This document shows, in pieces, positions 56,484 through 64,000 of a DNA stretch of 64,000 nt. The stretch lies in the NCBI RefSeq assembly GCF_003057615.1, contig NZ_QAFW01000002.1:1-64000 (forward strand), read 5' to 3'. The position numbers and the translations under genes are program-made. A model generated the notes under the pieces. The model did not search any database. It worked only from the letters and a program-made list of their open reading frames with translations, and was not told the origin of the DNA. This DNA comes from Metalysinibacillus jejuensis (GTDB taxonomy: Bacteria > Bacillota > Bacilli > Bacillales_A > Planococcaceae). Positions within the stretch are counted from its first letter, which is position 1; each line of letters starts with the position of its first letter.

Positions 56484-57827
56484 ATGAATTTCCCATCGGT
56501 GGATTATTCATGGTTTGGTAATGGCTCGGTTATTGCCTTAATTGCTATCGTACACGTCGTAATCAGCCATGGTGTTGCGATTGGTACTATCGCTTTAATG
56601 GTAACAATGGAATACCGTGCTGTGCGTACAAAAAATGCCAAGCTTGACCAGTTAGCAAAGAAAATTGCTAAATGGGTACTTATTATAACGACAACCGTAG
56701 GCGCTATGACAGGCGTTGGGATTTGGTTCTCAACAACGGTAATCCAACCAGACTCAATTGGTGCACTTTTACGTATATTCTTCTGGGCATGGGTTGCTGA
56801 GTGGGCGGTATTTATTACGGAAGTAGTACTACTTATTATTTACTATTACACATGGGATATTTGGAAGGATGGCAAAGCAAAATTACGTCACCTTAAGCTC
56901 GGTATGGTATTAGCATTTGCCTCATGGTTAACGATGGCTATTATTACGGGTGTATTAGCGGCTAAATTAACACCAGGGCTATGGTCAGAAACATTATCGT
57001 TCTGGAATGCCTTTGTGAACCCAACATACTTACCATCATTAGGTTTCCGTATGTTCTTAGCAGTAATGTTAGCAATTGCTTTATTATCGTTCTTTATTCG
57101 TTGGCGTGTAAAAGATACAGAATTACGCGGCGAAGTATTTAGCGTTTTTGGATTATGGGGCGCAATTTCCTTGCCTGCAACGTTTATTTTCGGTCTGTGG
57201 TATTTATGGGCAATTCCTGAAGAAGCGTACAATATGATTGTTTGGTCAACAGGTATGCCAGAAAACGTCTTTAAACTATTAAATGGCGTAGCATTTGCTA
57301 TTTTAGTGCTATTTTTAGTTTGGGTGGTTGTTAAACCGAAAGCTGTACCATGGCTATTATCGCTTGTAGTAATGGGGGCTTCTATCGGATTCATTGGTGA
57401 ATTTGAAGTCGTACGTGAGTCAATTCGTAAACCATTTATTATTTATGATTACATGTATGCTAATGGTTTATTAGCTAAGGACCGCGAAAAGTATGATGAA
57501 GAAGGCTTCTTAACCCATGCTACTTGGGCAAAAGAGAAAGAGGTAACGGCTGAAAATATGGTAGAGGCTGGTCGAGAAGTATTTATTGGCCAATGTATTA
57601 CCTGTCATACTGTAGACGGATGGCGCTCTAAACGCTCACTTACTAAACGTATGGATGGTTGGGATGAAGAAGCAATGAAAGGCTTTATTCCTACGATGCA
57701 CAACGTGCGTGTAGCGATGCCACCATTTATGGGCACAGATGAAGAGCTTGCTGCGCTTGCGGCTTATATTAGTACGGAGCTAAATGGTCAGCGTACAAAT
57801 AACACGCAAGAGGTGAGTGCAAAATGA
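56484..57827 (+). CDS. Cytochrome bd-like subunit I with fused C-terminal cytochrome c domain
   Basis: 447 aa. About nine membrane segments in residues 15-310, then a soluble c-type cytochrome domain (about 355-435) with CITCH (Cys371, Cys374, His375) and a likely axial Met412 in AMPPFMG. The first helix AIVHVVISHGVAIGTIALMV has His24 and His29 and lines up with the heme-binding helix 1 of CydA; GEFEVVRESIRKP resembles the conserved CydA end motif. So it should be a bd-like heme protein with a covalent heme c outside the membrane. Start ATG 56484 after GGAGG. Overlaps its partner by 4 bp (ATGA). Substrates and electron donor unknown. Confidence 0.8.
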   Translation: MNFPSVDYSWFGNGSVIALIAIVHVVISHGVAIGTIALMVTMEYRAVRTKNAKLDQLAKKIAKWVLIITTTVGAMTGVGIWFSTTVIQPDSIGALLRIFFWAWVAEWAVFITEVVLLIIYYYTWDIWKDGKAKLRHLKLGMVLAFASWLTMAIITGVLAAKLTPGLWSETLSFWNAFVNPTYLPSLGFRMFLAVMLAIALLSFFIRWRVKDTELRGEVFSVFGLWGAISLPATFIFGLWYLWAIPEEAYNMIVWSTGMPENVFKLLNGVAFAILVLFLVWVVVKPKAVPWLLSLVVMGASIGFIGEFEVVRESIRKPFIIYDYMYANGLLAKDREKYDEEGFLTHATWAKEKEVTAENMVEAGREVFIGQCITCHTVDGWRSKRSLTKRMDGWDEEAMKGFIPTMHNVRVAMPPFMGTDEELAALAAYISTELNGQRTNNTQEVSAK

Positions 57828-58870
57828 TGTTTTTATCTACACTAATTGCACCGGATAATCAATTGCCGATTCCAGCGAATATTGGTTTATTAGAAGTGCT
57901 AATCGTCGTAACATTTATGTTGCATATCGTATTTGTCAATTTTACAATTTCATTAACTGCAGGGGCTGTCGGTTTAGAGGCAGCCGGCATGATTAAGAAG
58001 AATCCAATTATGGATAAGATGGCACAAATCGCTTCATTCCATGCTTCGATTCATAAAAGTATTGCCGTTGTACTAGGCGTAGGGCCGTTACTGATGGTAA
58101 GTGTAATTTATACACAGTATTTTTATGCTTCGACTATTTTAATAGGTAAAGCTTGGTTAAGCGTATTAATTTTATTAATTGTAGCTTTCCTATTGCTATA
58201 TCTCTATAAATTTACGTGGGATAAATGGCAAAATAAAAAAGCATTACACTTATTTGTAGGCTTTTTAGCAATGGCTATTTTATTTTTTGTACCATTAATT
58301 TTTATCGTCAATGTAGTGTCAATGCTTTATCCAGAACAATGGGCAACAGCGAATGGTTTCTTCCATAGCTTATTCCACTACCCGCAAATTTGGCAGCGTT
58401 ACTTACATTTCATGCTAGCTAGTTTAGCAACAGGTGGCTTCTACTTCTTTATTTACTTCGGCTATAAGAAACGTCGCGGTGCTACGTTAACTCCTGCTGA
58501 ACAAGCAGCTAAAGTATTCGGAGTAAAAGTAGGCTTTTGGGTAACAGTCGTACAATTAGTTGCTGGTTTCTTGTTATTATTTTCATTCAAAAAAGAAATT
58601 CGTATGTTGTATTTAGGTGAAGATCTGTTGTTAACGAGCTTGCTCGTATTGTCGATTATTTTAACAATCATATTATGCGCTTGCTTATTTACAGCAGGAC
58701 AGAAGGACTCATCTAAAGCGTTTATGGCATCGCTTATTACTTTCGTATTTATTATCGGTGTTATGGGATGGATGCGTCATGAGTTACGTGAGGCGTATTT
58801 ACAACCTTATTTAGATGACAATCCACGTACGACAGACTACACAGTAATTGATAAAGGAAACGAAAAATAG
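57824..58870 (+). CDS. Cytochrome bd-like second subunit (CydA-like)
   Basis: 348 aa, about eight membrane segments, no CxxCH. The first helix LIVVTFMLHIVFVNFTISLT has His34 at the position of the CydA helix-1 heme ligand, followed by GAVGLEAAG, which matches the CydA pattern (LAIMET) better than CydB. Near the C-terminus VMGWMRHELREAYLQPYL resembles the CydA GW..E.GR.P motif. The pair therefore looks like two CydA-type subunits, without a CydB. ATG overlaps the stop of subunit I. Ends at a terminator. Confidence 0.75.
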   Translation: MMFLSTLIAPDNQLPIPANIGLLEVLIVVTFMLHIVFVNFTISLTAGAVGLEAAGMIKKNPIMDKMAQIASFHASIHKSIAVVLGVGPLLMVSVIYTQYFYASTILIGKAWLSVLILLIVAFLLLYLYKFTWDKWQNKKALHLFVGFLAMAILFFVPLIFIVNVVSMLYPEQWATANGFFHSLFHYPQIWQRYLHFMLASLATGGFYFFIYFGYKKRRGATLTPAEQAAKVFGVKVGFWVTVVQLVAGFLLLFSFKKEIRMLYLGEDLLLTSLLVLSIILTIILCACLFTAGQKDSSKAFMASLITFVFIIGVMGWMRHELREAYLQPYLDDNPRTTDYTVIDKGNEK

Positions 58871-58878
58871 GGTGGATA

Positions 58879-58916
58879 AAACGTTAGCGAGAAAATTTCT
58901 TGCTAGCGTTTTTATT
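58879..58916 (+). terminator. Terminator of the cytochrome operon
   Basis: Imperfect 15-bp stem (AACGTTAGCGAGAAA against TTTCTTGCTAGCGTT) with one-base loop contact and a T-rich tail, about 10 bp after the stop codon. Confidence 0.8.
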
Positions 58917-59149
58917 TTCATCAAGCAAAAAGAAAGGGATTGGAAATACATAAAGCAGAAAAAATGATACATTAAAAATATTTTACTTGCTTTTTATAGC
59001 TTTTGTGTGAAAATTAAGATAAGTAAGAAAGTGTTAGGTAATAGTTGTGCTGTACAAGTAAAGTGTAGTAGTACAATAATTTCCTAAAAACAGTATAGAC
59101 GAAAAAACATTACTGCTGTACAATAGCCTATGGAAAACAAACAGAAAAA
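58917..59149. other. Intergenic region upstream of liv operon
   Basis: AT-rich and without a gene. GCTGTACAA occurs twice (59049-59057 and 59115-59123), and TACAAT at 59119-59124 is a possible -10 for a second, upstream promoter; no good -35 was found. The better promoter and operator lie at 59150-59218. Confidence 0.45.
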
Positions 59150-59183
59150 TATCTATATTCATTATATTCTGAAAATATAGATA
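59150..59183. repeat. Inverted repeat upstream of livJ
   Basis: TATCTATATT (59150-59159) and AATATAGATA (59174-59183) are perfect inverted 10-bp arms spaced by 14 bp and just upstream of the -35. The right half overlaps the CodY-like box. Confidence 0.6.
59163..59177 (+). promoter_or_regulatory. CodY-box-like operator of liv operon
   Basis: TATATTCTGAAAATA matches the CodY consensus AATTTTCWGAAAATT at 12 of 15 positions. It is 13 bp upstream of the -35 of the livJ promoter. CodY represses amino-acid import when branched-chain amino acids and GTP are abundant, which suits this operon. Confidence 0.6.
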
Positions 59184-59189
59184 ATAGTA

Positions 59190-59218
59190 TTGTGTATTTC
59201 TTGTACTACGTATATAAT
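59190..59218 (+). promoter_or_regulatory. livJ promoter
   Basis: TTGTGT (59190-59195), 17-bp spacer, perfect TATAAT (59213-59218), 50 bp upstream of the livJ ATG. Confidence 0.7.
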
Positions 59219-59267
59219 TGTCAGAAATATCACACTTTTACGAAAACATCTTTGAGGGGGATTAATT

Positions 59268-60485
59268 ATGACAGAGACAAACAAATTTAAAAAAGTAGGA
59301 TCTTTAGTATTAGCTTCATCTTTAGTAATGGGCGCGTTAGCTGGCTGTGGTGCTAAAAATGAAGGCGATACAGCAACTGGTGGAGATAGCGGTAAGAGCT
59401 CTGGTGGAGATACGATTAAAATTGGCGCTAACTTAGAATTATCAGGCCCAGTGGCATCTTACGGCTCATCTATTGGACAAGGTGCCGAACTGGCAGTTAA
59501 AGAAATTAACGATGCGGGCGGTATTGATGGTAAAAAAATTGAACTCGTTAAGCTAGACAATAAATCAGAAAACGCAGAGTCTGTAGCGCAAGCGATGAAA
59601 TTAGCTACGCAAGAAAAAGTAGTAGCTATGCTTTCACCAGCTACTTCAGGTAATACGATCGCAACTGTACAAATTGCTAACGAACAAAAAATCCCTACAA
59701 TCGGTGCAGCAGCGACTGCCCCAAATGTGACAATTAATGAGGATGGCTCTTTAAATGACTATGCATTCCGCACATGTTTCATTGACCCATTCCAAGGTAC
59801 AGTAGCAGCTAACTTTGCTGTGGATGAGTTAGACTCAAAAAATGTAGCAATCTTTGCAGATAATGCATCTGACTACGCTAAAGGTTTAGCTGCTTCATTT
59901 AAAGAAACAATCGCTGAAAAGGGCGGTAAAGTAGTAGCGGAAGAAGCGTATGTTGCTAAAGATACTGACTTTAAAACGACGTTAACACGTATTAAAGCAG
60001 CTAAGCCTGACTTTATCTTTATTCCGGGCTATTACGAAGAGGTAGGTTTAATTGTTAAACAAGCACGCGAACTTGGTATCGACGTACCATTAATGGGTGC
60101 AGACGGCTGGGATTCACCTAAACTTGTAGAACTAGCGGGCGCAGATGCGTTAAATAAAACGTATATTACGAACCACTATTCAGCGGAAGACCCAGACAAA
60201 AAAATCCAAGACTTTGTAACAGCATTTAAAAAAGAGTATAGCGATAAATCACCAGACGCATTTAACGCATTAGGCTATGATAGCGTGTACTTCTTAAAAG
60301 ATGCAATTGAGCGTGCAGGTTCTACTGATGGCGAAGCAATTAAAAAAGCTTTAGAAGAAACAAAAGATCTTACATTAGTAACAGGTACTTTCTCAGTTGA
60401 CGAAAACCACAACCCAGTTAAAACAGCAACAGTTCTCGAATTCGTAGACGGTAAACAGAAATTCAACTCTAAAGTTAATCCGTAA
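59268..60485 (+). CDS. livJ: Branched-chain amino acid ABC transporter, binding lipoprotein
   Basis: 405 aa. Signal peptide with lipobox LAGC (Cys27), a Gly/Ser/Asp-rich linker (about 30-50), then a type-I periplasmic binding fold (about 50-400) beginning IKIGANLELSGPVASYGSS and with the ligand-binding SPATSGNTIAT and GYYEEVGLIVKQARE. It captures Leu/Ile/Val (or related) outside the membrane and delivers to LivHM. Start ATG after GAGGGGG. A terminator follows. Confidence 0.94.
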   Translation: MTETNKFKKVGSLVLASSLVMGALAGCGAKNEGDTATGGDSGKSSGGDTIKIGANLELSGPVASYGSSIGQGAELAVKEINDAGGIDGKKIELVKLDNKSENAESVAQAMKLATQEKVVAMLSPATSGNTIATVQIANEQKIPTIGAAATAPNVTINEDGSLNDYAFRTCFIDPFQGTVAANFAVDELDSKNVAIFADNASDYAKGLAASFKETIAEKGGKVVAEEAYVAKDTDFKTTLTRIKAAKPDFIFIPGYYEEVGLIVKQARELGIDVPLMGADGWDSPKLVELAGADALNKTYITNHYSAEDPDKKIQDFVTAFKKEYSDKSPDAFNALGYDSVYFLKDAIERAGSTDGEAIKKALEETKDLTLVTGTFSVDENHNPVKTATVLEFVDGKQKFNSKVNP

Positions 60486-60501
60486 ACAAATGGGTATGTA
60501 T

Positions 60502-60530
60502 GGGGGCGAGCAACTTCGCCCTCTTTTTTC
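60502..60530 (+). terminator. Attenuating terminator between livJ and livH
   Basis: GGGGGCGA pairs with TCGCCCTC (one G-U) around GCAACT, followed by six T. Partial termination here would produce more binding protein than membrane subunits. Confidence 0.8.
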
Positions 60531-60560
60531 GGTTGTAGCAAGTATAAGGGAGTGAATAAT

Positions 60561-61436
60561 ATGGAATGGATACAACAGTTAATCAACGGGATTTCAATAG
60601 GTAGTATTTATGCCTTAATTGCATTAGGCTATACGATGGTTTACGGGATTATTAAATTAATTAACTTTGCCCACGGTGATGTGTTCATGGTAGGCGCCTT
60701 TATCGGATTTTATGCGATTGCGAAATGGGAAATGAACTTTTTTGCAGCACTGCTTCTAGCAATGATGCTATGTGCAGTTTTTGGTGTAATTATTGAGCGA
60801 GTTGCTTATAAACGTTTGCGTAACTCAACACGTATTGCCGCTTTAATTACAGCAATCGGTGTGTCTTTACTTATCGAATACACAGTCGTGTTTTTCAGAG
60901 GAGCGCAGTTGGAGTCTTATCCAAAAACGATTGAAAATAAAACAATTACGATTTTAGGTGCACAAATTGGTACACATTCTATTTTAATTTTATCAGTGTC
61001 AATTGGTTTAATGATATTACTACAGTTTATTGTACAAAAAACAAAGATTGGTAAGGCGATGCGTGCGGTATCACATGATGCAGACGCAGCGAGATTAATG
61101 GGTATTAACGTAGATAATACTATTTCAGCTACTTTTGCAATTGGTTCATCATTAGCAGGTGCTGCAGGTGTAATTTTCGGTTTATATTATACGAAAATTG
61201 ACCCGTTTATGGGTGTTATTCCAGGGCTTAAAGCTTTTATTGCTGCAGTATTAGGTGGTATTGGTATTATTCCAGGCGCGATGGTAGGCGGCATGTTATT
61301 AGGTGTAGTAGAAACTGTCGTAAGCGCATTAGGTTTCTCTTTATGGCGAGATGCAGCAGCCTTTATTATTTTAATATTAATTTTAGTATTCAAACCAGAG
61401 GGCATCTTCGGTAAAAATGCTCGCGAGAAAGTGTAG
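60561..61436 (+). CDS. livH: Branched-chain amino acid ABC transporter permease LivH
   Basis: 291 aa, about eight membrane segments. Start MEWIQQLINGISIGSIYALIALG and the GYTMVYGIIKLINFAHGDVFM region are typical of LivH; the conserved cytoplasmic loop that contacts the ATPases (AVSHDADAARLMGINVD) is at about 174-190. ATG 60561 was chosen because AAGGGAG is 8 nt upstream; the GTG at 60552 lies against it. It is 12 bp from livM. Confidence 0.95.
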   Translation: MEWIQQLINGISIGSIYALIALGYTMVYGIIKLINFAHGDVFMVGAFIGFYAIAKWEMNFFAALLLAMMLCAVFGVIIERVAYKRLRNSTRIAALITAIGVSLLIEYTVVFFRGAQLESYPKTIENKTITILGAQIGTHSILILSVSIGLMILLQFIVQKTKIGKAMRAVSHDADAARLMGINVDNTISATFAIGSSLAGAAGVIFGLYYTKIDPFMGVIPGLKAFIAAVLGGIGIIPGAMVGGMLLGVVETVVSALGFSLWRDAAAFIILILILVFKPEGIFGKNAREKV

Positions 61437-61448
61437 GTGACGAAAACG

Positions 61449-62393
61449 ATGAAAAAATCAAAAATCTTTTGGGGTTATCTCGTGTTAGCATTAGTCATCT
61501 ATGGTGTAGGACAAGCGCTAATTTCGATGAACGTCATTGACTTGTACTATCAAAATATGTTGATTACGATGTGTATCAATTTAATGCTAGCAGTCAGTTT
61601 ACATCTTGTCATTGGGATTACGGGACAGTTTTCAATTGGTCACGCAGGCTTTTTAGCTGTCGGTGCTTATGTATCGGCTATTGTTACGATGAAACTTGGC
61701 ATGCCATTTATTGTCGCAATTTTAGCAGGCGCGATTGTGGCGATGCTAGCAGGTCTATTAGTAGGTATTCCTACATTACGTTTAAAGGGTGATTATTTAG
61801 CAATTGCTACACTCGGATTTGCAGAAATTATTCGTATTGTAATTTTAAATATCGATTATGTTGGTGGGGCAGCGGGTATGCAAGTAAGCCATATGACAAC
61901 TTGGACATACGCTTTCTTTACAGCGCTTATTACAGTAATCGTTATTTCAAATTTCACCAAGTCACGCCATGGACGTGCGTGTATTTCGATTCGCGAAGAC
62001 GAAATTGCTTCAGATGCAATGGGCATTAACACGACTTATTATAAAGTAGCAGCTTTTGCCATTGGTGCTTTCTTTGCTGGTGTAGCAGGAGCTATCTTTG
62101 CTCATAATACGTATATTATTCAGCCAGCATCTTTCGGGTTTTTAAAATCATTTGATATTTTAATCTTTGTTGTCCTTGGTGGTCTCGGTAGTTTATCAGG
62201 ATCTGTTATTTCAGCTATTTTATTAACGTTCGTTTCGGCATACTTAGCTAACTTCCCAGAGACGCGTATGATTATTTATAGCCTTGTATTAATTTTAGTA
62301 ATGCTATATCGTCCTACAGGATTAATGGGCACAAAGGAAATTACAGATCTCTTCAAGTCAAAGAAAAAAGGAGGTATGACGCATGACGAGTAA
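61449..62393 (+). CDS. livM: Branched-chain amino acid ABC transporter permease LivM
   Basis: 314 aa, about ten membrane segments. LHLVIGITGQFSIGHAGFLAVGAY and the coupling loop SIREDEIASDAMGINTTYYK (20 residues) identify LivM. ATG 61449 follows TAGGTGA; a GTG at 61437 directly after the livH stop would be an alternative. Overlaps livG by 11 bp. Confidence 0.95.
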   Translation: MKKSKIFWGYLVLALVIYGVGQALISMNVIDLYYQNMLITMCINLMLAVSLHLVIGITGQFSIGHAGFLAVGAYVSAIVTMKLGMPFIVAILAGAIVAMLAGLLVGIPTLRLKGDYLAIATLGFAEIIRIVILNIDYVGGAAGMQVSHMTTWTYAFFTALITVIVISNFTKSRHGRACISIREDEIASDAMGINTTYYKVAAFAIGAFFAGVAGAIFAHNTYIIQPASFGFLKSFDILIFVVLGGLGSLSGSVISAILLTFVSAYLANFPETRMIIYSLVLILVMLYRPTGLMGTKEITDLFKSKKKGGMTHDE

Positions 62394-63162
62394 TACATTA
62401 TTACAAGTGGAAAACATGGGGATTACTTTCGGGGGATTAAAAGCCGTACAAGGTGTAAATATGGTGTTACAACAAGGAGAGCTTGTTGGGTTAATTGGAC
62501 CAAATGGTGCGGGAAAAACGACAAGCTTTAATATGTTAACAGGTGTATATAAACCGACAGAAGGCAATATTACTTTTGATGGAAATTTATTGAATGGTAA
62601 GCAACCTTACCAAGTAACCCGCAGCGGTATAAGCCGTACTTTCCAAAACATTCGTTTATTTAAAGATTTATCGGTATTAGATAATGTAAAGGTAGCCAAT
62701 CATTCGTTAGCGAAGCATACCATTTTATCTTCCATTTTTCGCTTGCCGACACATTTTTCAGGCGAGGCAAAGATGGAACAAGAATCATTAGCTTTTCTAA
62801 AGATTTTTGGGCTTGATAAATATAAAGATGAATTGGCCAAAAATTTACCTTATGGAATGCAACGACGTTTAGAAATTGCACGTGCGCTAGCCGCAAAACC
62901 TAAGTTACTTTTATTAGATGAACCCGCAGCTGGTATGAATCCGCAAGAAACACAAGATTTAATGGAGCTCATCGCTTTTATTCGTAAGGAATTTGGTTTG
63001 ACGATTTTATTAATTGAGCATGATATGAACTTAGTCATGGGAATTTGCGAACGTATTTATGTGCTCGATCATGGGCAACTTATTGCAGAAGGTACGCCGC
63101 TAGAAATTCGTAATAATCCTAAAGTAATTGAAGCGTATTTAGGTGAGGAGGTCGTTGATTAA
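62383..63162 (+). CDS. livG: Branched-chain amino acid ABC transporter ATPase LivG
   Basis: 259 aa. Walker A GPNGAGKTT (about 40-48), the LivG-type signature LPYGMQRRLEIARAL in place of LSGGQ (about 147-161), Walker B KLLLLDEPAAGMNP and H-loop EHDM. Couples ATP hydrolysis to import with LivF. The start is preceded by AAGGAGG at 8 nt. Overlaps livF by one base. Confidence 0.96.
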   Translation: MTSNTLLQVENMGITFGGLKAVQGVNMVLQQGELVGLIGPNGAGKTTSFNMLTGVYKPTEGNITFDGNLLNGKQPYQVTRSGISRTFQNIRLFKDLSVLDNVKVANHSLAKHTILSSIFRLPTHFSGEAKMEQESLAFLKIFGLDKYKDELAKNLPYGMQRRLEIARALAAKPKLLLLDEPAAGMNPQETQDLMELIAFIRKEFGLTILLIEHDMNLVMGICERIYVLDHGQLIAEGTPLEIRNNPKVIEAYLGEEVVD

Positions 63163-63869
63163 TGCTAATTGTAAATGACATTGATGTATACTACGGGAAT
63201 ATCCAAGCATTAAAGGGACTTTCCTTAGAAGTAAATGAAGGTGAAATAGTTACGTTAATCGGTGCCAATGGAGCAGGTAAAAGTACGCTCCTTCAAACGC
63301 TATCAGGGTTATTAAAGCCAAAGCGTGGAGGGATTGAGTATTTAGGAGAGTCCATTGCAGGCAAGCCCGCTCAATCGATCGTGAAGGCAGGTATTTCTCA
63401 TGTGCCAGAAGGTCGACGTGTATTTGCTAATATGTCAGTTGAAGAAAACTTAGATTTAGGTGCTTATTTACGTAAAGACCGCGATGGAATCGCTAAAGAT
63501 TTGCAACATGTTTATGAGTTATTCCCAAGGCTTTATGAGCGACGTAAACAACAGTCTGGTACTTTATCCGGTGGTGAGCAACAGATGCTCGCGATGGGAA
63601 GAGCTATTATGGCCAAGCCAAAATTATTATTACTAGACGAACCTTCTATGGGATTAGCGCCATTGATGGTGAAAAATATTTTCAGTATCATTGAAACGAT
63701 TAATCAAGAGGGGACGACCATTTTACTCGTAGAACAAAATGCGAATATGGCACTGTCAATCGCTAACCGTGCTTATGTACTTGAAACAGGCAAAATCGTA
63801 TTATCGGGTACAGCTAAAGCATTGCAGGAAAGTGAAGAAGTAAAGGCAGCTTATTTAGGCGGCTTATAA
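63162..63869 (+). CDS. livF: Branched-chain amino acid ABC transporter ATPase LivF
   Basis: 235 aa. Walker A GANGAGKST (about 35-43), the signature GTLSGGEQQMLAMGRA (about 134-149), Walker B LLLLDEPSMGLAP and H-loop VEQN; the VPEGRRVFANMSVEENL segment is characteristic. It completes the livJHMGF set, in standard order. The next gene has its own promoter. The ribosome site GTGAGGAGG lies within livG. Confidence 0.96.
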   Translation: MLIVNDIDVYYGNIQALKGLSLEVNEGEIVTLIGANGAGKSTLLQTLSGLLKPKRGGIEYLGESIAGKPAQSIVKAGISHVPEGRRVFANMSVEENLDLGAYLRKDRDGIAKDLQHVYELFPRLYERRKQQSGTLSGGEQQMLAMGRAIMAKPKLLLLDEPSMGLAPLMVKNIFSIIETINQEGTTILLVEQNANMALSIANRAYVLETGKIVLSGTAKALQESEEVKAAYLGGL

Positions 63870-63888
63870 TATAAGGTGGAATAAGACT

Positions 63889-63917
63889 TTGTCCATTGTC
63901 CCATTTTTCTGTACAAT
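63889..63917 (+). promoter_or_regulatory. Promoter of the gene at the right edge
   Basis: TTGTCC (63889-63894), 17-bp spacer, TACAAT (63912-63917), 18 bp before the start codon. Confidence 0.55.
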
Positions 63918-63935
63918 TACGTTGAGGTGATGGTA

Positions 63936-64000
63936 ATGATACAAATAAAACCGCTTCAAAAAGCACATATGAAAAGCTATCTACGTGCAACAGAAGATGA
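63936..64000 (+). CDS. Unidentified protein, N-terminus only (partial)
   Basis: Open frame running off the right edge: MIQIKPLQKAHMKSYLRATED (21 residues shown by position, 65 nt). GAGGTG lies 6 nt upstream of ATG 63936 and a promoter precedes it, so it is likely a real gene. Too short to identify. Confidence 0.6.
   Translation, partial: MIQIKPLQKAHMKSYLRATED

Overview
The window is about 64 kb of chromosome around the replication origin of a low-GC Gram-positive bacterium of the order Bacillales. The family is most likely Planococcaceae (relatives of Lysinibacillus, Solibacillus, Kurthia, Caryophanon). Three things point there: the Bacillus-type order dnaA-dnaN-yaaA-recF-gyrB-gyrA-rrn on one arm and rpmH-rnpA-yidC-jag-mnmE-mnmG-rsmG-noc-parB on the other; an origin unwinding region that looks like that of B. 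subtilis; and a walR-walK-yycH-yycI-yycJ-htrA-rlmH cluster. The exact genus cannot be read from 109 bases of 16S rRNA. The ParA gene soj is missing between noc and parB, and the yyaC and yyaD genes that I recall following spo0J in B. subtilis are also absent. This would fit a lineage that has lost sporulation, but that is inference.

Layout. 1-465: 5' end of a 16S rRNA gene (minus strand) and its tandem promoters. 466-10218: minus-strand replication block (HD-GYP protein, gyrA, gyrB, recF, yaaA, dnaN, dnaA). 8735-8881 and 10262-10531: the two halves of oriC. 11041-19297: plus-strand block for ribosomal protein L34, RNase P, membrane insertion, tRNA and rRNA modification and chromosome organisation. 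19301-28275: MscS channel, YchF, rpsF-ssb-rpsR, yybS-gdpP-rplI-dnaC. 28393-30787: a DASS carrier and a YitT-family protein where I would expect purA. 31094-38673: the WalRK cell-wall regulon and rlmH. 38674-39874: a small accessory segment carrying rhuM, flanked by two copies of the end of rlmH. 40083-51989: metabolic and transport genes (cyclophilin lipoprotein, MFS, mqo, ECF S component, luxS, pgeF, chemoreceptor, YbjQ, CofE-like ligase, LysR, zinc exporter). 52032-53110: decayed genes. 53217-58870: MFS exporter, UspA, ECF sigma with membrane partner, and a two-gene cytochrome bd-like complex with a fused c-type heme domain. 59268-63869: the livJHMGF branched-chain amino acid importer. 63936-64000: start of one more gene.

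How it works together. Genes on each side of oriC mostly run away from it, so they are transcribed with the replication fork. DnaA boxes are dense: both origin halves, the leaders of mnmE and rlmH, a terminator made of two boxes (40722-40761), and several coding regions. A parS-like site lies in recF and the cognate parB in the opposite arm.

Most unusual points: (1) the rlmH 3' end is duplicated around rhuM, with every difference synonymous, at the same place where staphylococcal SCC elements integrate; (2) soj is absent, a terminator sits in its place and the ParA-contacting N-terminus of ParB is degenerate; (3) a LysR regulator is split by a perfect 16-bp tandem duplication; (4) the cytochrome bd-like pair has two CydA-like subunits and no recognisable CydB. 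No tRNA gene, CRISPR array, transposase or prophage was seen.
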